Source of the DNA: Phycisphaerales bacterium UBA2402
Lineage (GTDB): Bacteria > Planctomycetota > Phycisphaerae > Phycisphaerales > UBA1924
Reading direction: 5' to 3'
NCBI GenBank assembly: GCA_002343715.1
Contig: DDSA01000118.1
Coordinates: 1 to 8,718, forward strand
DNA length: 8,718 bases
Shown here: positions 1-5,913 of the stretch, in pieces
How the letters are laid out: every line of letters begins with the position of its first letter
How positions within the stretch are numbered: the stretch's first letter is position 1
Notes under the pieces: model-generated
Seen by the model: only the letters and a program-made list of their open reading frames with translations
Told to the model about the DNA's origin: nothing
The model's database searches: none
Program-made: the position numbers and the translations under genes

Positions 1-111
1 GCCGCCTCGTCCACTCCCAGCGAGGACAAGCCCCGCCGCGGCGGCGGCCCCACCCGCGGCGGCATGGACGACCACGGCGCGATGGGCACGGACAAGATCC
101 GGTTCCAGTGA
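1..111 (+). CDS. C-terminal end of an unrecognised protein (5' truncated)
   Basis: The first reading frame is open from the window edge to a TGA at 109-111 and encodes 36 residues ending in TDKIRFQ. Nearly every third codon position is G or C, as in real genes of this genome, and a strong terminator lies about 35 bp after the stop, so this is very probably the tail of a real gene. The visible part is a low-complexity, probably disordered tail rich in Gly, Arg, Pro and Asp (for example PRRGGGPTRGG). Such tails occur on RNA- or DNA-binding proteins among others, but nothing here identifies a family. The function cannot be called without the upstream sequence. Confidence 0.7.
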   Translation, partial: AASSTPSEDKPRRGGGPTRGGMDDHGAMGTDKIRFQ

Positions 112-145
112 TGCGTTGAGCGCAGCCTTCAATCTGTGACCTTGC

Positions 146-173
146 AAGGCCCGGGCTGATGCTCGGGCCTTTT
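146..173 (+). terminator. Rho-independent terminator between convergent genes
   Basis: An 11-bp stem (AAGGCCCGGGC at 146-156 with GCTCGGGCCTT at 161-171, one G-U pair) closes a TGAT loop. The right arm runs into TTTT (170-173), a classic intrinsic terminator for the plus-strand gene ending at 111. Its right edge touches the stop codon of the convergent ribF gene (173-175). On the minus strand the hairpin directly follows the ribF stop but lacks a good U-tract, so it would end ribF transcripts less efficiently. A separate palindrome CCTTGCAAGG (140-149) overlaps the left arm. Confidence 0.85.
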
Positions 174-1069
174 CATGCGCTGATGAGGTCTCGCGCTCGC
201 GCCACGTCGCTTGACAACTGTGTCCGGAGGTGGTCAACAGAATCAAACCGCACCTGATCCCTCAGCCGCGAGATCAGTGACAGGGCGCACCGCCACCCAT
301 ACTCGCCCCCCCCCGGCGTCACGCCGATCAGGTGGGCCTCCACCCTCCGATCAGCCCCGGCGAATGTCGGGCGCGTGCCGATGTTCACCGCCGCGGCGGC
401 GACCCGGCCATCGGGGAGCGTGGCCCTCGCCGCGTAGACACCATCGCCGGGGACATGGCAATCCGTGGCGATGTTCGCCGTCGGGAATCCGATGGTGCGT
501 CCGCGTTGATCCCCACGGACCACCTCGCCGCGGAGTTCGTACGGCCGCCCCAGCACGATCGCCGCATCACGGACTCTTCCGTGGGCGAGCAGCCAGCGCA
601 CCAGGCTGCTCGAGGCGCGGACCATCAGTTGATCCGACAACTCGACCTCGACGGGGGGAACGACCACGGCCCGAAAGCCCCACGCGCGGCCGAGAACATC
701 GAGCGTCGCGGGCGTCCCGGCTCGCCCCTTGCCGAAGTGAAAGTCGTTTCCCTCGACGATCACGCTCGGACGGTATCGCAGAACGACATTTCGGATGAAC
801 TCTTCGGGTGTTTCGGCGAGCAGTGCCTCGGTGGGCTCGAGCCGCTCGACCTCGTCCGCGCCCGCCGAGCGCAACAAAGCCGCCCGGTGATCGAAGCCCG
901 TCAGCCGGGCCGGGGCCATGCCGGGGCGCAGGCGGCTGATCGGGTGCGGGTCGAAGGCCATCGCCACCACGCGGCCGCTCTGGCCAGCCGCTTCGCGGGC
1001 CGCGCGGATGAGGGCGGCGTGCCCGAGGTGGACGCCGTCGAAGTTGCCGATGGTGACTGCGGTGGCCAT
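173..1069 (-). CDS. ribF: Bifunctional riboflavin kinase / FAD synthetase
   Basis: This cytoplasmic enzyme makes FMN from riboflavin and ATP, then FAD from FMN and ATP. The 298-residue product is close to the usual bacterial RibF length (about 305-315). The N-terminal FMN adenylyltransferase domain (about 1-170) shows the nucleotidyltransferase signature GNFDGVHLGH (8-17), FDPHP (39-43) and VEGNDFHFGKGRAGT (105-119). The C-terminal flavokinase domain (about 172-298) shows GRTIGFPTAN (190-199), NIGTRPTF (229-236) and the probable catalytic Glu at 244 in VEAHL. The ATG at 1067-1069 is chosen because the family's conserved start follows at once. The frame stays open much further upstream, but there it is only antisense to the next gene. 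I see no good Shine-Dalgarno sequence before the ATG. One oddity is that the usual SSTRIR motif reads SSSLVR (153-158). The gene is transcribed divergently from the plus-strand pair, and its stop abuts the terminator. Confidence 0.95.
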   Translation of the reverse strand: MATAVTIGNFDGVHLGHAALIRAAREAAGQSGRVVAMAFDPHPISRLRPGMAPARLTGFDHRAALLRSAGADEVERLEPTEALLAETPEEFIRNVVLRYRPSVIVEGNDFHFGKGRAGTPATLDVLGRAWGFRAVVVPPVEVELSDQLMVRASSSLVRWLLAHGRVRDAAIVLGRPYELRGEVVRGDQRGRTIGFPTANIATDCHVPGDGVYAARATLPDGRVAAAAVNIGTRPTFAGADRRVEAHLIGVTPGGGEYGWRCALSLISRLRDQVRFDSVDHLRTQLSSDVARARDLISA

Positions 1070-1216
1070 GGTGGGCGGAAGGCCCGATCGTACAGCACCA
1101 CCCGATCGAATACGCGGATCACCCTGCCGACTCCCTTTTCCACGGTCGATCCACCCGCCGTGCCCGGTGCCCGCGAGCGCGAACCAGACCCGCCCGGGAA
1201 CCGTACCATCGGGACG
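1070..1216. promoter_or_regulatory. Divergent intergenic region between ribF and the helical-repeat gene
   Basis: These 147 bp separate two divergently transcribed genes and must hold promoters for both, unless these lie inside the neighbouring genes. I find no convincing -35/-10 pair. Weak -10-like matches are TACGAT on the minus strand (1092-1087) and TACCAT on the plus strand (1204-1209), neither with a credible -35 element. The octamer CCCGATCG occurs twice in direct orientation (1083-1090 and 1101-1108), 18 bp apart. I see no FMN riboswitch-like structure upstream of ribF, and the space is short for one. Confidence 0.4.
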
Positions 1217-3205
1217 ATGACCCGCGATACCAAGACCCAGATCGGCGCGCTGGCGGCCCTGCTCGTGTGCGTGCTCACGTCGATGACGCTGGCCACGGGC
1301 CTCACGGCGATCCAAGGGCGCGAGAAACTTGTCGCCACCGACCGCGCCGAAGAGGGGCAACCGTGGGAGGTGTCGGCGGGCATCGCGATGGGCGCGTTCC
1401 GCGGCATCTTCGTCAACTTCCTGTGGATCCGCGCCAACGCGATGAAGGAGGACGGCAAGTACTTCGACGCCATTGAACTGGCGAGCGCGATCACCCGTTT
1501 GCAGCCGCGCTTCCCGCGGGTGTGGGTCTTTCACGCGTGGAACATGGCGTACAACATCTCGGTGATGACCCAGACCGAGCAGGAACGGTGGAACTGGGTG
1601 AACGCGGGCATACGGCTGCTCCGCGACAAGGCGATCCCCGCGAACCCCAACGACATCCTCCTGCACAAGGAACTCGGCTGGATCTTCATGCACAAGATCG
1701 GCGGGTACACCGACGATGCCAACGCCTACTACAAGAGGCAACTGGCCCAGGAATGGACGATCGTGCTCGGCCCGCCCCCGCCCCGCACCGCCGCCGACCG
1801 CGACCGCGAGCACCGCATCAAGGTCATGGCCGACTGGCTGAGCCTGATCGCCGATGCCCCCGCGCGGCTCGAGGACGTCTTCGCGGCCAACCCCGCGGCG
1901 GCGGCCCTGGCGGACAAGATCAAGGCACTGGGGATCAAACTCGATGAGGAACTGCTGGGCCGCTACGAGATGCACAGGGCCAGCAAAGGGTCCATGTACC
2001 GGGCGGACTACCTGGCGGCGCTCAAGGAGCGCCGGAAAGTGGAGACCGAGCCATCGCCCATGGAGCGGTTCGCCGAACTGGTGGACGATGCGGGGAACGA
2101 GGAGGCGTGGAAGGCCCTGCTCCCCACGATCCGCAAACGCCTGCTCATCGACCAGTACAAGATGGACCCGGACCGGATGGTCCGCTACACCCGCAAGTTC
2201 GGCCCGATCGACTGGCGGCATCACGGCTCGCACGGGTTGTACTGGTCGCATACCGGCGTCGAGAACGGATTTGTCCGCATCACCAAGGACAACCGGCGGG
2301 ACTTCGACACCCTGAACACCGACCGCATCACCGTGCAGTCCCTCCAGGAACTCTTCCGTACCGGCGAGGTCTACTTCGACTTCTTCGCGTCGATGATCGG
2401 GCAGTACACGCTTTGGATCGGCGCACCCGATGGGCACTTTGTCCGCGCCTACGGCGACCTGATCGACTCGGAGGTGCGGCAGCGCTCCTGGGCCGACCAA
2501 CTCGACGCCCGCGGCTACTCGCCGCTGACGGCGGGGTACGAGAACTTCCTGCGAGACTCCATCTGCTTCTTCTACCGGCGAGGCGACTACGCCGAAGCGG
2601 AGCACTGGCTGGGCAAACTGCGCACGTACGGGGGCCTGAACGTCAACGACCCCGATCGGCGCCACAACACCACGCTCCCCCTCAACGAGTTCGTCGAGGC
2701 GGAACTCAACGATCGTCTGACCTCACCCAACGTGGCGGTGGCGATGGTCGTGGGCGCGCTCACCGGGGCGTACACCAGCGGTCTGCTCGCCGGGAACCAG
2801 GACCTCTTCACCAACCAGTTCGAGTACGCCAAGCGTGCCCACAAGTACTTCATGGAGCAACAGCGCAAGAGCGTCATCGTGAGCAAGGACTACGTCCGCA
2901 TGGACCAGATGGAGCCGGATTTCCGTGTGCAGGCGGGCGTCATCCTGGTCAACGTCCTGACCTCGGTCTCGGTGGACGATGCGAAAGCCCTCTACGACCG
3001 TTGCCCCAATGATCTCAAGCAGTTCGCTTACGACGTGCTCCAGGCCCGTTTCCAGGAGCAGATGGACGCCCGACCGGAAGGGACGGGGGGTGAAAAGTTC
3101 TCCGAGGTCTTCCCCGAGCCCAAAGGCATGGATCAGTTCCGCACCGCCTTCCGCAAGTATCTTGAGTCCCGCCAGCAGGGCCGCACCGACGTGGAACTCA
3201 GGTAA
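1217..3205 (+). CDS. Membrane-anchored helical-repeat (TPR-like) protein of unknown function
   Basis: The 662-residue product has a short polar N-terminus and one hydrophobic segment (about 8-31), either a membrane anchor or an uncleaved signal, so the bulk is probably outside the cytoplasmic membrane. The best conserved-looking block is residues 61-117, with FRGIFVNFLWIRANAMKEDG followed by TPR-like helices spaced DAIELA...LQPRFPRVWVFHAWNMAYN. Another helical pair is at GDYAEAEHWLGKLRTYGG (456-473). A second, weaker hydrophobic stretch lies at about 505-526. Aromatic residues (Trp, Tyr, Phe) are abundant throughout. From memory, proteins with this block occur widely in Planctomycetota as uncharacterised TPR-like proteins. 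No catalytic motif is visible and I assign no function. ATG 1217 is chosen because upstream in-frame sequence is antisense to ribF and the membrane segment follows directly. The solute-binding protein gene begins 8 nt after its stop, so the two are almost certainly co-transcribed. Confidence 0.85.
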   Translation: MTRDTKTQIGALAALLVCVLTSMTLATGLTAIQGREKLVATDRAEEGQPWEVSAGIAMGAFRGIFVNFLWIRANAMKEDGKYFDAIELASAITRLQPRFPRVWVFHAWNMAYNISVMTQTEQERWNWVNAGIRLLRDKAIPANPNDILLHKELGWIFMHKIGGYTDDANAYYKRQLAQEWTIVLGPPPPRTAADRDREHRIKVMADWLSLIADAPARLEDVFAANPAAAALADKIKALGIKLDEELLGRYEMHRASKGSMYRADYLAALKERRKVETEPSPMERFAELVDDAGNEEAWKALLPTIRKRLLIDQYKMDPDRMVRYTRKFGPIDWRHHGSHGLYWSHTGVENGFVRITKDNRRDFDTLNTDRITVQSLQELFRTGEVYFDFFASMIGQYTLWIGAPDGHFVRAYGDLIDSEVRQRSWADQLDARGYSPLTAGYENFLRDSICFFYRRGDYAEAEHWLGKLRTYGGLNVNDPDRRHNTTLPLNEFVEAELNDRLTSPNVAVAMVVGALTGAYTSGLLAGNQDLFTNQFEYAKRAHKYFMEQQRKSVIVSKDYVRMDQMEPDFRVQAGVILVNVLTSVSVDDAKALYDRCPNDLKQFAYDVLQARFQEQMDARPEGTGGEKFSEVFPEPKGMDQFRTAFRKYLESRQQGRTDVELR

Positions 3206-3210
3206 GGGGA
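3205..3210 (+). promoter_or_regulatory. Ribosome binding site of the solute-binding protein gene
   Basis: AGGGGA overlaps the last base of the upstream TAA stop and sits 3 nt before the ATG at 3214. It supports that start and suggests translational coupling: a ribosome terminating on the upstream gene is already at this site. Most other starts in the window lack so clear a site. Confidence 0.6.
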
Positions 3211-3213
3211 CAC

Positions 3214-4626
3214 ATGCGGGCATCGACGATCGCGGCGGCGGTGCTGGGACTGGTCACGCTCGGCGTGCTGTTCCTGCCCGGCGGCCCGGCGTCGGGGCGT
3301 TCACTCCGGATGGTCGTCTGGGGCATGCCCTTCGAGGACCGTCTTTTCCGGGATCGGTACGCACGGGAGTTCGAGGCCGCGAACCCCGGTACCACCGTGG
3401 AGTACATTCGCGCTTCGGACGTGCGGACCAAGTACAACGCCTGGGCCGCCCGCGGGATCGGCGCGGGTGTGATGCGCATCGAGGCGACGTGGTACCACGA
3501 TTTCGCGGCCCGTGGGCTGATCGAGCCCCTCTCCGCACGCCTGCGGGACCCGAGCCGCGGGCTGACCGCCGCTCAACAAGCCGCGTTCCCGCCGCACCTG
3601 ATGCGGATGCTGGACATCGACGGCGAGATCTACGCGCTGCCGCAGGACAACGCCCAGTACGGACTCTACTACAACAAGACGATCTTCGATGAGTGGAACA
3701 CCGGGAACCCCGATGACCCGATCGAGTACCCCAACGCGGGATGGACCTGGGCGGATCTGCGTCGTGCCGCGGCGAAGCTCACGCGGCGAAGCCCGGGCGG
3801 TGTGATCGAGGTGGCGGGGTTCGATGCGCCGGTCTGGGCGTGGACGTTCATGGCCTACTTTGCGCAGGCCGGGGGCCGACTGTGGTCGGATGACGGACAT
3901 GACTGCCTCATCGACAGCGAGGCGGGGGTGGAGGCGCTGGCCTTTCTCCGCGCGATGCAGCGCGAGGACCGGAGTTATTCGCCGACAATCTCCGGGTACC
4001 TGGCGGGGGCGGGGGCCGATGCGAAGTTCGCCGGTGGGCGCACGGCCATGTACATGGACGGATGCTGGCGGGTGCCGAACTTCGACGCGACCGCGCCGAA
4101 CCTGCGGTACGCCGTCGCGCCGCTGCCGCGGGGCAGGGTGGCGGCGGTTCCGTCGGGGGCGTGCCTCTGGGCGATCTCGGCGTACGCGCCGGACAAGGAC
4201 GCGGCGTGGGAGTTCATCCGCTATCTGGTGAGTGATGAGGCGGCGGCGGCGTATTGGGATGCGCTGCGTGTTGCGCCCCCGGCGAATCTGAGTTTCATCG
4301 CATCGGAAGAGTTCCGATCCGCCAATGGCATTCGCGCGACAGACGGGTCGCGCGGGTTTGATGTGCCGCCGCTGGAAGTACGCGACTTTGGTGACAAGGT
4401 GGCGTGGCTGCGGGCCGCGTACGAGATCGACCCGGCGACGGGGCGCGAGCCTGCTTTCATCCACGCGCACCGGTTCGCGGCGGACCTGCAGGACTCCATC
4501 ACCCGGATGCTGGTGGAGTACCTCAAGGAAGGGAGCGCACTGAGCGAGCGTGCGGCGCTGGCCGATGCCGCCCGGCACATGCGCCACGTGATGGACCGGG
4601 CGAGGTCAGGCGCACGCGGCGACTGA
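3214..4626 (+). CDS. ABC transporter extracellular solute-binding protein, family 1 (probably sugar)
   Basis: This 470-residue protein belongs to the MalE/UgpB-like family 1 periplasmic binding proteins, which capture a sugar or similar solute and hand it to an ABC permease. Residues 1-28 form a signal peptide or anchor with a hydrophobic core at about 5-22. There is no Cys in this region, so no lipoprotein lipobox. Family landmarks are LRMVVWGMPFEDRLF at the mature N-terminus, IDGEIYALPQDNAQYGLYYNKTIFDEW (135-161), TWADLRRAAAKLT (178-190), FAGGRTAMYMDGCW (272-285) and DKDAAWEFIRYLVSDEAAAAYWD (327-349). The length is typical. ATG 3214 is supported by the AGGGGA site just upstream. No permease or ATPase gene follows. 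Instead the 3' end overlaps the convergent desulfurase gene by 21 bp, so this is an orphan binding protein here. It is paired with the helical-repeat gene upstream. The ligand cannot be predicted. The fucosidase about 2.3 kb away makes a sugar plausible but does not prove it. Confidence 0.88.
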   Translation: MRASTIAAAVLGLVTLGVLFLPGGPASGRSLRMVVWGMPFEDRLFRDRYAREFEAANPGTTVEYIRASDVRTKYNAWAARGIGAGVMRIEATWYHDFAARGLIEPLSARLRDPSRGLTAAQQAAFPPHLMRMLDIDGEIYALPQDNAQYGLYYNKTIFDEWNTGNPDDPIEYPNAGWTWADLRRAAAKLTRRSPGGVIEVAGFDAPVWAWTFMAYFAQAGGRLWSDDGHDCLIDSEAGVEALAFLRAMQREDRSYSPTISGYLAGAGADAKFAGGRTAMYMDGCWRVPNFDATAPNLRYAVAPLPRGRVAAVPSGACLWAISAYAPDKDAAWEFIRYLVSDEAAAAYWDALRVAPPANLSFIASEEFRSANGIRATDGSRGFDVPPLEVRDFGDKVAWLRAAYEIDPATGREPAFIHAHRFAADLQDSITRMLVEYLKEGSALSERAALADAARHMRHVMDRARSGARGD

Positions 4627-5847
4627 AGCGCAGATATCGCGCAACGCCGCGCACGCGGCGCGGACATGGCCGACGGTGTTGAACGGCCCGATCGACAGCC
4701 GGAGCGATCCGCGTGAATCGAGCGTGCCCAGCGCCGCGTGGGCCCTCGGGGCGCAGGTGATGCCCGAGCGGGCGAGGATCCCGAAGCGCTCTTCGAGGAT
4801 GATGGCGAGTTCCGCGGGTTCGAGCGTGTCGTGAGAGAATGAAAAGACACCGACCCGCATCGCCGCTTCGGCCGGCCCCAGGAGCCTCAACTCCCGCAAC
4901 GGACCATCGCCCGGCGGGCCGCCCCCCAGCGCACAGCCGCCATCGCGGAGTTCATCGAGCACGAAGCGGATCAGTTCGAGTTCGTGCGCACGGATCGCTG
5001 GAATGCCCCGTTCCAAGAGGTACCCGACCGCCTCGGAAAGCCCGACGATGCCGATGGTGTTGTGCGAGCCGGCCTCGTACTTCTCCGGCATGGTCGTGGG
5101 TTGGACATCGTGCTCGGAGAGCGAGCCGGTCCCCCCTTCGCGGGTCGTGGCGACGCGTGCTTCCATACCGGGACGCAGGTAGAGGCCGCCGGTCCCCTGC
5201 GGGCCCAGAAGCCCCTTGTGCCCCGGGAAGGCGAGCAGGTCGATGTGCATGTCTCGCACATCCACATCCACATGGCCGAGCGCCTGGGCCGCATCGACCA
5301 GGAAGGCAACGCCCCGCGCTCGGCAGACCTCACCGATCGCGGCGACGGGTTGAATGACTCCCGTCACGTTGCTCACCATGTTGACCGCGGCGAGCGTCGT
5401 CCGCGGAGTGAGCGCCCCGGCGAACGCATCGGGATCGATCAACCCCGTCACCGGGTCGGCCTCGACGTGGATCACGCGGGCGCCGTCCTCGGCGAGGGCC
5501 GCGAAGGGGCGGAGCACGGAGTTGTGGTCCATCGCGGTCGTCACCAGCTCGACGGGCTTGCCCTGCGAAACTGCGCACCTGACGACGCCCTTGATGGCGA
5601 GGTTCAGCGCATCGGAAGTATTGAGCGTGAAGACGACGTGTTCCGGGCTTTCACCGCCGATGAGCGTGTTGATACGTTCCCGGCACTGACGGATGAGCCT
5701 AGCCCCTTCGCGGCTTTCGGCGTAGTGTCCTCGCCCGGGCGATGCGCCCAGCCGCGTGCCGTAGCGGAGCATGGATTCATAGACGCCGGGAGGCTTGGGG
5801 AAACTGGTGGCGGCGTTGTCGAGGTAGATGCGGGTCGCGTCGGGCAT
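4606..5847 (-). CDS. Cysteine desulfurase-like class V aminotransferase (PLP-dependent)
   Basis: The 413-residue protein is a fold-type I PLP enzyme related to SufS/CsdA, which would take sulfur from L-cysteine, forming alanine and an enzyme persulfide. Its features resemble the EGC4 subgroup (TIGR01977). Visible landmarks are IYLDNAATSFPKP (7-19), the PLP-stacking His 108 in DHNSVLRP, VDAAQALGH (184-192) with the ring-nitrogen Asp 185, the Schiff-base Lys 211 in FPGHKGLLGPQGTGG, and the probable catalytic Cys 365 in RSGITCAPRAHAALGT. The Cys loop and the GHKG motif argue against phosphoserine aminotransferase (SerC), although a SerA-like gene lies just upstream. ATG 5847 is preferred because it gives the usual short lead-in. 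An in-frame TTG at 5859 would add four residues and is possible. Neither start has a normally spaced ribosome site. The gene is probably co-transcribed with the dehydrogenase 66 bp upstream. No suf/isc scaffold genes are in view. Confidence 0.9.
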   Translation of the reverse strand: MPDATRIYLDNAATSFPKPPGVYESMLRYGTRLGASPGRGHYAESREGARLIRQCRERINTLIGGESPEHVVFTLNTSDALNLAIKGVVRCAVSQGKPVELVTTAMDHNSVLRPFAALAEDGARVIHVEADPVTGLIDPDAFAGALTPRTTLAAVNMVSNVTGVIQPVAAIGEVCRARGVAFLVDAAQALGHVDVDVRDMHIDLLAFPGHKGLLGPQGTGGLYLRPGMEARVATTREGGTGSLSEHDVQPTTMPEKYEAGSHNTIGIVGLSEAVGYLLERGIPAIRAHELELIRFVLDELRDGGCALGGGPPGDGPLRELRLLGPAEAAMRVGVFSFSHDTLEPAELAIILEERFGILARSGITCAPRAHAALGTLDSRGSLRLSIGPFNTVGHVRAACAALRDICASVAACA

Positions 5848-5865
5848 GGTGAACGTCAAGGGTAG

Positions 5866-5883
5866 GATCGTGCCTCCACGATC
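5866..5883 (-). promoter_or_regulatory. Perfect hairpin exposing GGAGG upstream of the desulfurase gene
   Basis: On the minus-strand transcript, GATCGTG and CACGATC form a perfect 7-bp stem around a GAGG tetraloop, so a GGAGG Shine-Dalgarno-like sequence (5877-5873) lies in the loop and its closing pair. It sits in the 66-bp gap between the dehydrogenase stop and the desulfurase start, 13 nt before the in-frame TTG (5859) and 25 nt before the ATG (5847). No U-tract follows, so it is not a classic terminator. It may affect translation initiation or mRNA processing, or be chance. Confidence 0.4.
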
Positions 5884-5913
5884 TTGGAGCCGTGTGTGCC
5901 TGGCCGCGACTCT

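Noticed and set aside
1087..1209. Possible sigma-70 promoters using TACGAT (minus) or TACCAT (plus) as -10 boxes
   Set aside because: Neither has a recognisable -35 element at 16-18 bp, and four-of-six -10 matches are common by chance.
332..1216. An in-frame plus-strand extension of the helical-repeat protein by 295 codons
   Set aside because: It is antisense to ribF and shows no recognisable protein features. ATG 1217 followed by a membrane segment is a normal start.
1070..2665. An uninterrupted minus-strand frame extending ribF upstream by about 530 codons, suggesting a giant fusion protein
   Set aside because: The extension lies antisense to the helical-repeat gene, has Arg/Val/His/Asp-rich composition without domains, and RibF's conserved N-terminus begins exactly at ATG 1069. 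Long open antisense frames are expected in GC-rich genes.
3301..4587. A 428-codon minus-strand open frame opposite the solute-binding protein
   Set aside because: It is Arg/Pro/His-rich and lacks motifs, while the plus strand encodes a clear family 1 binding protein. I treat it as an antisense shadow.
4645..4660. Hairpin CGCCGC-GCAC-GCGGCG shortly after the binding protein stop, as a terminator
   Set aside because: The stem is only 6 bp, no T-tract follows, and it lies inside the desulfurase coding sequence, where such GC palindromes are frequent.
4606..5847. Calling the class V aminotransferase serC because of its SerA-like neighbour
   Set aside because: Its Cys-containing loop, DHNSVLRP and FPGHKG motifs match cysteine desulfurases rather than phosphoserine aminotransferase.
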